Assembly: GCF_012933545.1 (NCBI RefSeq)
Contig: NZ_JAADJU010000009.1
Location: 1 to 64,000 of the forward strand
Direction of reading: 5' to 3'
Source: Rouxiella aceris
GTDB taxonomy: Bacteria; Pseudomonadota; Gammaproteobacteria; Enterobacterales; Enterobacteriaceae
DNA: 64,000 bases
Below the pieces are notes generated by a model, which was not told the DNA's origin, did not search any database, and was given only the letters and a program-made list of their open reading frames with translations. The translations under genes and the position numbers were made by a program. This document shows, piece by piece, positions 10,701-19,406 of this stretch (the first letter of the stretch is position 1; each line of letters begins with the position of its first letter).

Positions 10701-11478
10701 CGGCGAAGAAGCAAAACGTTTGCTGCACGATGCCAACGAGATGCTCGATAAGCTGGCCAGCGAGAAGTTGCTTAATCCTCGCGGTGTCGTGGGGCTGTTT
10801 CCGGCCAACCGCCGTGGCGATGATATTGAAATATATCGCGATGAACGCCGTGATGAAGTGCTGGTGGTCAGTCATCATCTGCGTCAGCAAACTGAAAAAC
10901 CCGATTTTGCCAATTACTGCCTGGCGGACTTTGTTGCGCCAAAATCCAGTGGTAAAGCCGACTATATGGGGGCTTTTGCGGTTACCGGTGGTCTGGAAGA
11001 AGACGCGCTGGCCGAGGCCTATGACAAGCAGCATGATGATTATAATAAAATCATGATTAAAGCCTTGTCCGACCGCTTGGCCGAGGCGTTTGCCGAATAT
11101 CTGCATGAGCGAGTACGTAAGGTTTACTGGGGGTTTGCCGCTAATGAAAATCTTAGCAATGACGAGCTGATCCGCGAGAACTATCAGGGGATCCGTCCGG
11201 CACCGGGTTATCCGGCCTGTCCTGAACATACGGAGAAAGGTCAGATTTGGCAGCTGTTGGACGTGGAGACAAACACCGGTATGCAGTTGACCGAATCTTT
11301 CGCCATGTGGCCGGGAGCATCGGTTTCCGGCTGGTATTTCAGCCATCCTGAAAGCAAGTACTTTGCCGTAGCGCAGATTCAGCGCGATCAGGTGGAGGAC
11401 TATGCGGCCCGTAAAGGCATGCCGATCGCCGAGGTGGAACGCTGGCTGGCGCCAAACCTGGGGTATGATGCGGATTAG
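7795..11478 (+). CDS. metH: Cobalamin-dependent methionine synthase
   Basis: MetH moves the methyl group of 5-methyltetrahydrofolate through cobalamin to homocysteine, giving methionine. Modules follow in the usual order: homocysteine-binding barrel with zinc ligands Cys247 and Cys310/Cys311 (VGGCCGTT), pterin-binding barrel, cap and B12 domain with the DVHDIGK cobalt-ligand motif, and a C-terminal AdoMet activation domain. The ORF opens upstream at 7768. The GTG at 7795 has GAGG 5 nt upstream and yields exactly 1227 aa, the E. coli length, so it is chosen. The stop codon is only 2 nt from the start of the repeat array. Confidence 0.95.
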   Translation: MTNRVEALHEQLAKRILVLDGGMGTMIQSYRLQEEDYRGERFADWESDLKGNNDLLVLSKPEVITAIHYGYLEAGADILETNTFNSTTIAMADYHMASLSAEINYEAARLARACADEWTARTPEKPRYVAGVLGPTNRTASISPDVNDPAYRNVSFDQLVEAYRESTRALIEGGVDLIMVETIFDTLNAKAATFAVETVFEEMGVLLPVMISGTITDASGRTLSGQTTEAFYNSLRHVKPLTFGLNCALGPDELREYVAELSRISECYVTAHPNAGLPNAFGEYDLEAKEMAEHIGEWARAGFLNMVGGCCGTTPAHIAAMVKVLEGVPPRRLPKIPVACRLAGLEPLNIDANTLFVNVGERTNVTGSARFKRLIKEEKYQEALAVAQQQVESGAQIIDINMDEGMLDAEAAMVKFLNLIAGEPDIARVPIMIDSSKWEVIEKGLKCIQGKGIVNSISMKEGEEAFLNHARKVRRYGAAMVVMAFDEVGQADTRARKIDICRRAYQLLTEEVGFPPEDIIFDPNIFAVATGIEEHNNYAVDFIEACADIKSQLPHALISGGVSNVSFSFRGNDPVREAIHAVFLYHAIRNGMDMGIVNAGQLAIYDDLSDELREAVEDVILNRRDDSTERLLDLAEKYRSSKDDGEANKQQAEWRGWEVRKRLEYSLVKGITEFIELDTEEARQLSARPIEVIEGPLMDGMNVVGDLFGEGKMFLPQVVKSARVMKQAVAYLEPYIEASKEKGKTNGKILLATVKGDVHDIGKNIVGVVLQCNNYEIIDLGVMVPTDKVLKTAIEQNVDIIGLSGLITPSLDEMVNVAKEMQRRGFTMPLLIGGATTSKAHTAVKIEQNYQGPTVYVQNASRSVGVVSALLSDTQRDAFVEKTRKEYETVRIQHARKKPRTPPVSLEVARDNATRIDWESYTPPVAHRLGIQKVEASIETLRNYIDWTPFFMTWSLAGKYPRILEDEIVGEEAKRLLHDANEMLDKLASEKLLNPRGVVGLFPANRRGDDIEIYRDERRDEVLVVSHHLRQQTEKPDFANYCLADFVAPKSSGKADYMGAFAVTGGLEEDALAEAYDKQHDDYNKIMIKALSDRLAEAFAEYLHERVRKVYWGFAANENLSNDELIRENYQGIRPAPGYPACPEHTEKGQIWQLLDVETNTGMQLTESFAMWPGASVSGWYFSHPESKYFAVAQIQRDQVEDYAARKGMPIAEVERWLAPNLGYDAD

Positions 11479-11644
11479 GTCTTAAATGGCAATTTTCTGT
11501 TTTAAAGTCAGTTGGCTATGAGGGGGTTGTATCGGGTTGGGCTTTGGCTTAAATGGCAATTTTTTGTTTTAAAGCCAATGGGCTATGAGGAGTTGTTTCG
11601 GTTTTATAATAGCGGTGGCAACTTAACCCGCTGTGCCGAACCGA

Positions 11645-11672
11645 GTTAAGGAGCGCTGGCCCGCTCCTTAAC
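11645..11672. repeat. Hairpin of repeat unit 1
   Basis: Perfect inverted repeat gttaaggagc (11645-11654) / gctccttaac (11663-11672) with loop gctggccc. The same stem and loop recur exactly at 12023-12050 and 12402-12429. There is no T run, so it is not a classic intrinsic terminator, but it could end or stabilise metH or gntR transcripts. Confidence 0.8.
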
Positions 11673-12022
11673 AATCCTTGGCCTTTTGGTGTCTTGGATT
11701 CGTCTGCTGCCTATTACCGGCTATGTTTCAGTAACCCCGAGCGTGGCACGAGCCGCGCTGCTGCGCAGTCCCCTTGCTCGGTCGGGAGCCAAAAGCGTCT
11801 CCCTCCGCTTCGCGCGGCGCCGTCTCTGAATGTGCCAGCCAGCTATGTAAACAGTGCCGGTTTGGCTTAAATGACAATTTTCTGTTTTAAAACCAATTGG
11901 CTCTAGCGGAATTGTTTCGGTTAGGCTTAAGTGTCAATTTATGATTTTAAAATCAATTGGCTACGAGGAGCTGTTTCGGTTTTATCATTGCAGTGACAGC
12001 TTAACCGACTGTGCCGAACCGA

Positions 12023-12050
12023 GTTAAGGAGCGCTGGCCCGCTCCTTAAC
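12023..12050. repeat. Hairpin of repeat unit 2
   Basis: Identical to the hairpin of unit 1 in stem and loop. Conservation of both arms while the surrounding repeat has diverged suggests that the structure is kept. Confidence 0.8.
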
Positions 12051-12401
12051 AATCCTGGGCCTTTTGGTGTTGTTGATTTGTCTGCTGCCTATTACCGGCT
12101 ATGTTTCAGCGACTCCCAGCGTGGCACGAGCCGCACTGCTGCGCAGTCCCCTTGCTCGGTCGGGAGCCAAAAGCGTCTCCCTCCTCTTCGCGCGGCGCCG
12201 TCTCTGAATGTGCCAACTAGCTATGTACATCGTACGGTTTTGGCTTAAATGTCAATTTTTGGTTTTAAAGGCCATTGGCTTTAGAGGAATTGTATCGGGT
12301 TGGGCTTAAATGGTAATTTTTGATTTTAAAGTCAATGGGCTATGAGGAGCTGTTTCGGTTTTATAATAGCGGTGGCCACTTAACCGACTGTGCCGAACCG
12401 A

Positions 12402-12429
12402 GTTAAGGAGCGCTGGCCCGCTCCTTAAC
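12402..12429. repeat. Hairpin of repeat unit 3
   Basis: Third identical copy of the stem gttaaggagc/gctccttaac with the gctggccc loop. Confidence 0.8.
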
Positions 12430-12630
12430 AATCCTGGGCCTTTTGGTGTTGTTGATTTGTCTGCTGCCTATTACCGGCTATGTTTCAGTTACCCCCAGCG
12501 TGGCACGAGCCGCGCTGCTCCGCAGTCCCCTTGCTCGGTCGGGAGCCAAAAACGTCTCCCTCCGCTCCGCGCGGCGCCGTCTCTGAATGTGCCAGTAAGC
12601 TATCTACACCGTACCGTTTCAGACAAAGAT

Positions 12631-12662
12631 TTTTTGTCTTTTTGTCTTTTTGTCTTTTTGTC
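12631..12662. repeat. Octanucleotide microsatellite (TTTTTGTC)4
   Basis: Four perfect head-to-tail copies of tttttgtc directly after repeat unit 3. Such short tandem repeats are prone to copy number change by slippage. No gene is in frame with it that I can support. Confidence 0.85.
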
Positions 12663-12739
12663 TTTCGCAGTTGACCTTCGATGTTGCCGGTTTTGCAGTA
12701 AATGTTTCCTGGCCGATTCAAAACCTACGCTGAGCGACG

Positions 12740-12800
12740 TGGAGCGAGACGCTTTTGGCTCGCGACCGAGTGAAGGGACCGCGAAGCGGCGTGGTTTAGG
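12740..12800. repeat. Inverted, diverged copy of the G/C-rich part of the 380-bp repeat
   Basis: The reverse complement of this stretch reads ...ctcggtcgcgagccaaaa gcgtctc, close to ctcggtcgggagccaaaa gcgtctc found once in each of the three tandem units. It therefore is a rearranged relative in opposite orientation. Confidence 0.6.
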
Positions 12801-12909
12801 CCACACACCGATGTCACTGGAAAGAACTCGAACCGAGGGCACGACACTGTTCAATTTGGACAAGGCGCAGGATTCCAAAGGAGGCGCGCCTTCGCCTCCT
12901 TTGGGCGGT

Positions 12910-12941
12910 CTGGGCCGCCGCCCAGTGAGCGCAGCGAATGC
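12910..12941. repeat. 32-bp direct repeat, copy 1
   Basis: Segment containing gccgccgcccagtgagcg and ending cagcgaatgc recurs with one change at 13077-13108. Both copies lead straight into hexanucleotide repeats of the CTTGAC/GTTGAA type, so the pair duplicated together. Confidence 0.75.
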
Positions 12942-13002
<61 letters not shown>

Positions 13003-13076
13003 TCTAAAAGCAAATTTGCAATTAAAACCGAAACCCTTTGCTCGGAGTAAATTGACTTTTAAGCTATAAAGGCGCT

Positions 13077-13108
13077 CTGGGCCGCCGCCCAGTAAGCGCA
13101 GCGAATGC
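13077..13108. repeat. 32-bp direct repeat, copy 2
   Basis: Same as 12910-12941 except for cagtaagcg in place of cagtgagcg. It is followed by a short GTTGAA/GTTGAC/CTTGAA run. Confidence 0.75.
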
Positions 13109-13133
13109 AGTTGAAGTTGACCTTGAAGTTGAC

Positions 13134-13160
13134 TTTAAAACCAAAAAATTGTCATTTAAG
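13134..13160 (-). repeat. Inverted terminal copy of the 55-bp subrepeat
   Basis: Read on the minus strand this is CTTAAATGACAATTTTTTGG followed by TTTTAAA, the head of the subrepeats that open the array at 11481. The array is thus bounded by inverted copies of one motif. The motif also supplies the TAA stop of the neighbouring gntR gene. Confidence 0.7.
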
Positions 13161-13875
13161 CCCCCCCTGATACTTCCACATCAATATGCAATGCATCATA
13201 CCGCCAGTACTCCAAATCACAGTCAATCACCCGATCCCGCTGATCGCGGTTGATCCGGGTAATAAACAGCGCCGGGCTGCCCAGAGCGATTTTTAAGGCA
13301 TCGCATGCCTCAGGGGGCAGACGGGTGGGCACCATATCAAAACGTACCCGGCCATAACGTACGCCATAACGGGATAAATACAGGTCAGTCAACGATTTGG
13401 TGAGATCGTCATGAATGATTTCGGGAAAGAACTGCGGATTAAGGTAATGCTCTACGTACAACACTGCCCGCCCGTCGATATAACGTATGCGGCGAATACA
13501 GTAGAGCGCGCTTTGCGGTGGCAAAGCCAGTTTTTGACACAAATCGTCACTGCCGATCAGTTGGCAGGCATCAATAAGCTCGGTTTTGGCATGACGCCCT
13601 TGTTCCAGCGCCATAGCATGAAAGTGACTACGTTGCAGCGGGTTGTATAACAGTCGCGGCGGTGAAATAAACCAACCACGGCGTACTTCACGATAAATCA
13701 GCCCCTGCGCCTCCAGTTGGCTTAGGGATTCACGCAGCGTAATACGTGTCGTGCCAAACTGCTCGCTTAACGTGCGCTCCGAGGGTAAGCGCCCGGTTGC
13801 GGAATATCCCCCCGCGGCGATCTTTTCACTCAATGTCTGGCAGATGGTTGCCACGGTCGTCTGCGATCCACTCAT
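13156..13875 (-). CDS. GntR/HutC-family regulator with UTRA domain (PhnR-like)
   Basis: A 239-aa repressor-type protein. Residues about 8-70 form the GntR winged helix (GRLPSERTLSEQFGTTRITLRESLSQLE), and residues about 90-235 look like a UTRA ligand-binding domain. It is divergent from the transporter cluster beginning at 14078, so it most likely controls that cluster in response to an imported organophosphorus compound; PhnR of phosphonate loci is the nearest type I recognise. A HutC-type palindrome lies in the divergent region at 14030-14045. The gene's last sense codon and stop coincide with the terminal motif of the repeat array, so its C-terminus may have been reshaped. Confidence 0.85.
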   Translation of the reverse strand: MSGSQTTVATICQTLSEKIAAGGYSATGRLPSERTLSEQFGTTRITLRESLSQLEAQGLIYREVRRGWFISPPRLLYNPLQRSHFHAMALEQGRHAKTELIDACQLIGSDDLCQKLALPPQSALYCIRRIRYIDGRAVLYVEHYLNPQFFPEIIHDDLTKSLTDLYLSRYGVRYGRVRFDMVPTRLPPEACDALKIALGSPALFITRINRDQRDRVIDCDLEYWRYDALHIDVEVSGGA

Positions 13876-13983
13876 CGGTCTTCAGCCTCATTTCAGTGCA
13901 TTTTTGCACCACAGTGGCAATTAAAGGGCGAAAATCTGTGCGCTTGTTAACAGCTATCAGCTTAAATCCGCTGCTTTTTCACG

Positions 13984-14016
13984 CTGTAATATAATTATCA
14001 CAAATGATCGTTAGAT
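13984..14016 (+). promoter_or_regulatory. Pho-box-like promoter of the organophosphate cluster
   Basis: CTGTAATATAATTATCAC (13984-14001) matches the PhoB box layout CTGTCAT-N4-CTGTCAY in 11 of 14 repeat positions. A -10-like ttagat lies at 14011-14016, the spacing usual for PhoB-activated promoters where the box replaces the -35. An alternative reading is TATAAT at 13990-13995 as the -10 of a PhoB-independent promoter. Confidence 0.5.
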
Positions 14017-14029
14017 TGGCTTAGTTCTT

Positions 14030-14045
14030 GCTGGACTAGACCAGC
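14030..14045 (+). promoter_or_regulatory. GntR/HutC-type operator
   Basis: gctggactagaccagc is a 16-bp palindrome with only one non-complementary pair. It resembles the TGGTCTAGACCA sites bound by HutC-type GntR repressors. It lies just downstream of the proposed promoter and 32 nt before the binding-protein gene, a good place for repression by the divergent regulator. Confidence 0.65.
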
Positions 14046-14077
14046 ACTCACACACACTATCATCTGGAGCATCAGTT

Positions 14078-15136
14078 ATGAAACAGTTGTTCGCATCTGT
14101 GTTAGCCACCGCGCTGGTCGTGACGACCACCACGGCGTTTGCCGCCGACTCTTTGGCCGATCTGGAAAAAGCCGCCAAAGCCGAAGGTACGGTCAATAGC
14201 GTCGGGATGCCAGACTCTTGGGCAAACTGGAAAGATACCTGGAATGATTTAAATACCAAATACGGCATCAAACATAGCGATACCGATATGAGCTCTGCAC
14301 AGGAGATCGCAAAATTCCTGGCAGAGAAAAATAATGCCAGCGCAGATATTGGCGACGTGGGTGCGGCATTTGGTCCAGTGGCGGTTAAAGAAGGCGTAGC
14401 GTTGCCTTATAAACCCAGCACCTGGGAGCAGGTTCCTGCCTGGGCAAAAGATAAAGAGGGTAACTGGGCGCTGGCCTACACCGGTACCATCGCCTTTATT
14501 ATTGATAAATCTCAGGTTAAAGACGAACCCCATAGCTGGGCCGATCTGCTGAAAGGCAAATATAAAGTCACTATCGGTGATGTCAGCACCGCAGCACAGG
14601 CCGCCAACGGCGTCTTGGCCGCCACCTATGCCATGGGCGGCAACGAGAAAAACCTGAAACCTGGTCTGGAGTATTTTGCCAAACTGGCAAAAGCTGGCCG
14701 TCTGAGCCTGACCGATCCGGTTATTGCCTCACTGGAAAAGGGCGAAGTGCAGGTTGGCGTGGTCTGGGATTTCAACGGTCTTAACTACCGTGACCAGATT
14801 GATAAAACCCGTTTTGACGTGGTGATCCCGTCTGATGGCAGCATCACCTCCGGTTATACCACCATCATCAACAAATACGGCAAGCATCCTAACGCGGCTA
14901 AATGGGCGCGTGAGTATATCTTCTCTGATGCTGGCCAAATCAACCTGGCGCGAGGCTATGCCCGTCCAATTCGCGCCGAGCACCTGACCCTGCCGGAAGA
15001 TGTCAAAGCCAAACTGCTGCCAAACAGCGAATATGCCAAGGCTCATCCAATTGCTGACCCTGATGCCTGGACCAAGAACGCCAAAACGCTGCCTCGTTTG
15101 TGGCAGGAAGATGTGATGATCAATATGCAGCAATAA
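14078..15136 (+). CDS. ABC transporter periplasmic substrate-binding protein
   Basis: A 352-aa protein with a Sec signal peptide (hydrophobic to about residue 22, cleavage likely after AFA). The mature part has the fold signature of the spermidine/putrescine, Fe(III) and 2-aminoethylphosphonate binding proteins (PotD/AfuA/PhnS type). It delivers the substrate to the two permeases and ATPase encoded downstream. The substrate is inferred to be an organophosphorus compound because the operon also encodes a phosphohydrolase and a HAD phosphatase. GGAG lies 9 nt before the ATG. It is followed by a stem-loop, common after highly expressed binding-protein genes. Confidence 0.88.
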   Translation: MKQLFASVLATALVVTTTTAFAADSLADLEKAAKAEGTVNSVGMPDSWANWKDTWNDLNTKYGIKHSDTDMSSAQEIAKFLAEKNNASADIGDVGAAFGPVAVKEGVALPYKPSTWEQVPAWAKDKEGNWALAYTGTIAFIIDKSQVKDEPHSWADLLKGKYKVTIGDVSTAAQAANGVLAATYAMGGNEKNLKPGLEYFAKLAKAGRLSLTDPVIASLEKGEVQVGVVWDFNGLNYRDQIDKTRFDVVIPSDGSITSGYTTIINKYGKHPNAAKWAREYIFSDAGQINLARGYARPIRAEHLTLPEDVKAKLLPNSEYAKAHPIADPDAWTKNAKTLPRLWQEDVMINMQQ

Positions 15137-15166
15137 ATTAGATAAAAATCTTTTGGCTATCTCTCT

Positions 15167-15202
15167 GCAACGAGAACGGGCATCAGGCGCGCTTCTCGTT
15201 GC
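15167..15202 (+). repeat. Intercistronic stem-loop after the binding-protein gene
   Basis: Perfect 10-bp stem gcaacgagaa (15167-15176) / ttctcgttgc (15193-15202) with a 16-nt loop and no T run. Such stem-loops protect the upstream mRNA or attenuate read-through, which would raise binding protein over permease. Confidence 0.65.
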
Positions 15203-15261
15203 CGAGAGAACTCAACGCTCTGTGTTGGGTTTTTAGAGTTTATTCTCAGGGTTAACGTGTT

Positions 15262-16059
15262 ATGAAGAGCATTCTGGTGGTACTGGATGGCCTGAATTTT
15301 CAGGTTGCCCGCGATGCAATGGGATATTTACAAGCACAGTGTGCCGCAGGACGCGGGCGCTTGTATCAACTGGAATGTGAATTGCCTTCGCTATCAAGGC
15401 CGCTTTACGAATGTATTTTGACCGGCGTTCCCCCGGTGGTCAGTGGCATTGTGCATAATCATGTCGATCGCCTGTCAACCGAACGCAGCATTTTTCATTA
15501 TGCCCGCGATGCCGGATTGACCACCGCTGCGGCGGCTTATCATTGGGTCAGCGAATTATATAATCGGACGCCTTTTCTACCGGCGCGCGATCGCCATACC
15601 GACGACAAAACCCTGGCTATTCAACATGGTCACTTCTACTACGACGATACCTATCCCGATTCCCATCTGTTTGATGATGGTGAAAGCCTGCGCCTGCGCT
15701 ATGACCCGGACTTTTTGCTGATCCATCCCATGAATATTGATGATGCCGGGCATAAGTCTGGTCTGGATTCGATGCAGTACCGCAACAAGGCGCGGGTCGC
15801 TGACGGTATTTTGTCGCACTACCTTGGCACCTGGCTGCAGGCCGGTTATCAGGTGATAGTCACCGCCGATCACGGTATGAATAACGATCGCAGCCACGGC
15901 GGTATTTTGCCTGAGGAGCGTCAGGTGCCGCTGTTTGTCTTTGGCAGCGCCTTTCGTCTCGGTGAGGCCGCGCCGTTACAGACCGAGCTGTGTGGCACCC
16001 TCTGTCAGTTGCTCAATGTGAGCCATGATAAGCCGTACTGTGCGGATTTACTGGCCTGA
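15262..16059 (+). CDS. Alkaline-phosphatase-superfamily phosphohydrolase (phosphodiesterase/phosphonoacetate-hydrolase type)
   Basis: The 265-aa protein has the metal-binding layout of the type I phosphodiesterase/nucleotide pyrophosphatase family: Asp9 (VLDGLN), a probable nucleophile Ser45 (PSLSRPLY) where relatives have Thr/Ser, Asp160 and His164 (NIDDAGH), Asp203-His204 (TADHG), and His212 (SHGG). It has no signal peptide, so it should act in the cytoplasm on the imported substrate. It lies inside the ABC transporter operon, 125 nt after the binding protein and 25 nt before the first permease, which ties hydrolysis to uptake. Whether it breaks a P-O or a C-P bond cannot be told from sequence alone. 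Confidence 0.82.
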   Translation: MKSILVVLDGLNFQVARDAMGYLQAQCAAGRGRLYQLECELPSLSRPLYECILTGVPPVVSGIVHNHVDRLSTERSIFHYARDAGLTTAAAAYHWVSELYNRTPFLPARDRHTDDKTLAIQHGHFYYDDTYPDSHLFDDGESLRLRYDPDFLLIHPMNIDDAGHKSGLDSMQYRNKARVADGILSHYLGTWLQAGYQVIVTADHGMNNDRSHGGILPEERQVPLFVFGSAFRLGEAAPLQTELCGTLCQLLNVSHDKPYCADLLA

Positions 16060-16084
16060 AACCACCGACAGGTGAGGATAACCA

Positions 16085-16924
16085 ATGAAAGCTAAGTGGC
16101 TTGCTCTGCTGTTTGTGCTGCCTTTTGCGCTGTTCTTTATTGCCTTTCAACTGGCTCCGCTGGCATGGGTGGCGGTGAGCAGTTTCTATAGCGATACCTA
16201 CGAAGCCTGGGGATTCGGCAACTACCAGGATATTTTGACCTCGGCGTTTTATTTGCAGGCGATGAAATTTTCGCTGGATATCTCAATCTGGTCGAGTGTC
16301 TATGGTTTGCTGATCGCTTTAGTTGGTAGTTACTCACTTCGCCAGCTAGGCCCGACCAAACTCCATGACTTTGTAATGTCCTTTACCAATATGACCAGTA
16401 ATTTTGCCGGAGTGCCGCTGGCTTTTGCCTTTGTCATTTTACTGGGGCTGAACGGCACCCTGACCTTGATAATGCGTAAATACGGGTTGATGAGCACCTT
16501 CAACCTGTACTCGAAAGATGGCCTGATTGTGCTCTATACCTATTTTCAAATTCCTCTGGGCGTACTGCTGCTCTATCCGGCCTTTGATGGCCTGCGTGAT
16601 GACTGGCGCGAGTCTGCTGCTTTGCTGGGCGCGGGGCGCTGGCGGTTCTGGCGCTATATTGGCTTGCCGGTGCTGGCCCCGGCGCTGATGGGCACTTTCG
16701 TGATTTTGCTGGCCAATGCCCTGGGTGCCTATGCCACTGTCTATGCGCTGACGACCGGTAACTTTAACGTGGTACCGGTGCGGATAGCCGCGCTGGTGTC
16801 TGGTGATATCTCTCTCGATCCCAATATGGGCAGTGCGCTGGCCATGCTGCTGGTAGTGTTAATGGCCTTTATCACGCTGATCCATCAATGGCTGCTGCGC
16901 CGGAGTTATCTCAATGTTCGCTAA
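16085..16924 (+). CDS. ABC transporter permease (first)
   Basis: A 279-aa inner membrane protein with about six transmembrane segments. It belongs to the binding-protein-dependent permease family. The cytoplasmic EAA loop that contacts the ATPase is visible as ESAALLGAGRWRFWRYIGLP around residues 180-200. It pairs with the next gene to form the channel. GTGAGGA precedes the ATG and the second permease starts 33 nt after its stop. Confidence 0.9.
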   Translation: MKAKWLALLFVLPFALFFIAFQLAPLAWVAVSSFYSDTYEAWGFGNYQDILTSAFYLQAMKFSLDISIWSSVYGLLIALVGSYSLRQLGPTKLHDFVMSFTNMTSNFAGVPLAFAFVILLGLNGTLTLIMRKYGLMSTFNLYSKDGLIVLYTYFQIPLGVLLLYPAFDGLRDDWRESAALLGAGRWRFWRYIGLPVLAPALMGTFVILLANALGAYATVYALTTGNFNVVPVRIAALVSGDISLDPNMGSALAMLLVVLMAFITLIHQWLLRRSYLNVR

Positions 16925-16957
16925 AGTTTATTTACAGAGTATTTCTGGGGGCAAATC

Positions 16958-17743
16958 ATGACGCGTGCGGAAGGGATTTATCATCGGCTGGTGGTCTGGG
17001 GGTTATTTATCCTGCTGCTGTTGCCGCTGGCAGCCACCCTGATCTACGCCCTGGTGAACGAGTGGGGGGCGACCATTTTACCCACCGGCTTTACGCTGAA
17101 GTGGTTGACCGCCTTGTGGAGCGATCCGCGTTTTTTGGTGGCCCTGGGACATTCACTGTTGATTTGTTTGGGGACATTGTTGTTGTCAATGGTGCTGATC
17201 CTGCCGCTGATGTTTGTGATCGCTTACTATTTCCCACGGCTTGATGCCCTGATGAACGTGCTGATCCTGTTGCCTTTCGCCGTTCCGCCGGTGGTGTCGT
17301 CGGTGGGGTTGATGGAACTCTATTCGTCCGGGCCGCTGGAGCTGACCGGTACGCCCTGGATTTTGATCGGCTGTTATTTCACCATTGCGCTGCCGTTTAT
17401 TTACCGGGCAATTTCCAACAACTTGCAAGCGATCAATATGCGCGATCTGATGGACGCGGCGCATTTACTGGGTGCCAGCACCTGGAAAGCGGCACTGTGG
17501 GTAATTTTACCCAATCTGCGCAAAGGCGGAATGATTGCCGTGCTGCTGTCGTTCTCGTTTTTAGTCGGTGAGTTTGTGTTCGCTAACCTGCTGGTGGGCA
17601 ATCGTTATGAAACCTTGCAGGTCTATCTCTACAATATGCGCAATGGCAGCGGCCATTTTACCAGCGCATTGGTGATCTCCTATTTTGTGGTCGTCCTGGT
17701 GTTTACCTGGGTGGCCAATGCCTTGAATAAAGGGAAGCGCTGA
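16958..17743 (+). CDS. ABC transporter permease (second)
   Basis: A 261-aa inner membrane permease with about six predicted transmembrane segments. Its EAA loop reads MDAAHLLGASTWKAALWVILP. It is the partner of the preceding permease and of the PotC/PhnV type. GGGGGC precedes the ATG. The ATPase gene begins two bases after its stop, consistent with translational coupling. Confidence 0.9.
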   Translation: MTRAEGIYHRLVVWGLFILLLLPLAATLIYALVNEWGATILPTGFTLKWLTALWSDPRFLVALGHSLLICLGTLLLSMVLILPLMFVIAYYFPRLDALMNVLILLPFAVPPVVSSVGLMELYSSGPLELTGTPWILIGCYFTIALPFIYRAISNNLQAINMRDLMDAAHLLGASTWKAALWVILPNLRKGGMIAVLLSFSFLVGEFVFANLLVGNRYETLQVYLYNMRNGSGHFTSALVISYFVVVLVFTWVANALNKGKR

Positions 17744-17745
17744 TT

Positions 17746-18738
17746 ATGTCCTATTTACAGGTGACTCAACTCAACAAGCATTACGGCCCCACGCAGATTT
17801 TCAATAATATTGATTTCAGCGCCAAAGAGGGGGAGTTCGTGACGCTGCTCGGCCCCAGCGGCTGTGGTAAGTCGACGTTGCTGCGTTGTCTGGCGGGGCT
17901 GACCTCGGTCGACAGCGGACAAATTATATTGCAGGGGCAGGATATCGTGCCGCTGACGCCGCAAAAACGCGGGATTGGCATGGTGTTTCAAAGCTATGCG
18001 CTGTTCCCCAATATGACGGTAGAAGGCAACGTGGCCTTTGGCCTGAAGATGCAGAAACTGCCAGCCAGTGAAACCCAGCGCCGGGTGGCAGACGTGCTGG
18101 CGATGGTCGAGCTGAATGATTTTGCCCGTCGTTATCCTCATCAGCTTTCGGGCGGTCAGTGTCAACGGGTGGCGCTGGCACGCTCGCTGGTGACTCAGCC
18201 TCGGCTGCTGTTGCTGGATGAACCGCTGTCGGCATTGGATGCCCGTATCCGTAAGCATCTGCGTGAGCAGATCCGCCGCATTCAGCGTGAAATGAACCTG
18301 ACCGCCATTTTTGTCACTCATGATCAGGAGGAAGCATTGACTATGTCGGATCGTATTGTACTGATGAATAAAGGGGAAATCGTCCAGAATGGCGATGCGG
18401 AAACCCTGTATACTGCCCCGGTGAATGTTTTTGCGGCCGGATTTATCGGCAGTTACAACTTACTTACCGCCGAACAGGCACATACGCTCACCGGGCAACA
18501 CTATCGTTCCCAGGTGGCAATCAGGCCGGAATCCATCACGCTATGTGCGCCAGCCGCAGGGATCCCGGCGCGCATCATCAATCACAGCCTGCTGGGTAAT
18601 GTCGTGCGTTATCGAGTGATGGCTCACAATGTCGAGCTGTTGGTGGATGTATTAAACCGATCTGTTGACGCTCTATATCATGATGGCATTGATATTGGAC
18701 TACAGTTAGATCTTGATACTTTACGGGAAGTCGCATGA
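17746..18738 (+). CDS. ABC transporter ATP-binding protein
   Basis: A 330-aa ATPase of the spermidine/iron/phosphonate importer type. It has Walker A GPSGCGKST (residues 36-44), the Q-loop, the signature LSGGQ, Walker B LLLLDEP and the switch His in FVTHDQEE. A C-terminal extension of about 90 residues corresponds to a TOBE-like regulatory domain. It energises the importer. The stop overlaps the start of the HAD gene (ATGA), so the phosphatase is translationally coupled. Confidence 0.93.
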   Translation: MSYLQVTQLNKHYGPTQIFNNIDFSAKEGEFVTLLGPSGCGKSTLLRCLAGLTSVDSGQIILQGQDIVPLTPQKRGIGMVFQSYALFPNMTVEGNVAFGLKMQKLPASETQRRVADVLAMVELNDFARRYPHQLSGGQCQRVALARSLVTQPRLLLLDEPLSALDARIRKHLREQIRRIQREMNLTAIFVTHDQEEALTMSDRIVLMNKGEIVQNGDAETLYTAPVNVFAAGFIGSYNLLTAEQAHTLTGQHYRSQVAIRPESITLCAPAAGIPARIINHSLLGNVVRYRVMAHNVELLVDVLNRSVDALYHDGIDIGLQLDLDTLREVA

Positions 18739-19391
18739 ACCTGGCGCTATTTGATCTGGATGAAACCCTGATTAGTGGCGACTGTTCCAGTCTGTGGTCG
18801 GCCTTTATGGTTGAGCAAGGCTGGGTTGCCGACCCCGCAGCTTTTTTGCAGCAGGATGCTGAACTGATGCGCTTATATGCGCTGGGTCAGATGGATATGA
18901 CCGAATATATGAACTGGACCCTGACGCCGCTGCAAGGCCGCAGCGAGGGCGAGGTAGCAACTATGGTTGATCGCTTTGTTCACGAGGTGATCGATGCCAG
19001 AGTGTACGCCGATGCGCGCGCCTGTCTGGCCGAGCATCTTGCCAAAGGCGATCGCACCCTGGTGGTCTCTGCCTCGGGCGAGCATCTGGTTGCTCCCATT
19101 GCCAACTATCTCGGCGTCAATGAGACGCTGGCCATTGGGGTTGAACGGGTTAACGGCGTGTTTACCGGCCGTACCCAGGGCGTACTGACTTACCGTGAAG
19201 GTAAAGTTACCCGGCTGATGTCGCTGTTAAATCAGGATACGACGCAGCTTGAGTTCGCCAGTTTTTATTCGGATTCCCATAATGATTTGCCGCTGTTAAC
19301 CAAAGTGGGCAAACCTTGTGCTGTTAATCCGGATGCTATCCTGCTCCGACACGCCAGGCAGGCAGGATGGCCTGTATATGCCTGGCGCTAA
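18735..19391 (+). CDS. HAD-superfamily subfamily IB phosphatase
   Basis: A 218-aa SerB-like hydrolase with motif I FDLDET (Asp7 nucleophile, Asp9), motif II VVSASGEH and motif III YSDSHNDLPLL. The family removes phosphate from small phosphomonoesters. It overlaps the ATPase gene by 4 nt and precedes yjbB by 15 nt. It therefore probably dephosphorylates the product of the imported compound after the upstream phosphohydrolase. The true substrate is unknown; phosphoserine is possible by family but not indicated by context. Confidence 0.88.
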   Translation: MNLALFDLDETLISGDCSSLWSAFMVEQGWVADPAAFLQQDAELMRLYALGQMDMTEYMNWTLTPLQGRSEGEVATMVDRFVHEVIDARVYADARACLAEHLAKGDRTLVVSASGEHLVAPIANYLGVNETLAIGVERVNGVFTGRTQGVLTYREGKVTRLMSLLNQDTTQLEFASFYSDSHNDLPLLTKVGKPCAVNPDAILLRHARQAGWPVYAWR

Positions 19392-19406
19392 AGGAGTCTT
19401 TGTTTA

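Larger units (their letters stand above)
11481..12620 (+). repeat. Three tandem copies of a ~380-bp intergenic repeat
   Basis: Units start at about 11481, 11866 and 12244 (periods about 385 and 378 bp). Each opens with two copies of a ~55-bp subrepeat (starts 11481, 11548, 11866, 11926, 12244, 12305) of the type CTTAAATGgCAATTTT..TTTTAAA ending in TTGTTTCGG. Next comes a perfect 10-bp hairpin, then a G/C-rich block that includes GGTCGGGAGCCAAAA and ends near CTCTGAATGTGCCA. No credible gene lies in the array. It is non-coding, with copies diverged by point changes, which suggests old tandem duplication. Confidence 0.85.

Noticed and set aside
9790-11346. 518-codon minus-strand ORF inside metH
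   Set aside because: Length alone impresses, but it lies wholly antisense to conserved metH modules and its composition is that of a codon-mirrored frame.
11481-12620. Possible CRISPR array
   Set aside because: Repeats are about 380 bp with conserved interiors, not 25-40 bp repeats with unique spacers, and no cas gene is near.
13896-13909. gtgca-tttt-tgcac hairpin upstream of the GntR gene as an operator
   Set aside because: It is short, not similar to the HutC-type palindrome, and lies on the side of the regulator's leader; no function can be supported.
16888-17244. 118-codon ORF overlapping both permease genes
   Set aside because: It is out of frame with both permeases and has no membrane segments or family features.
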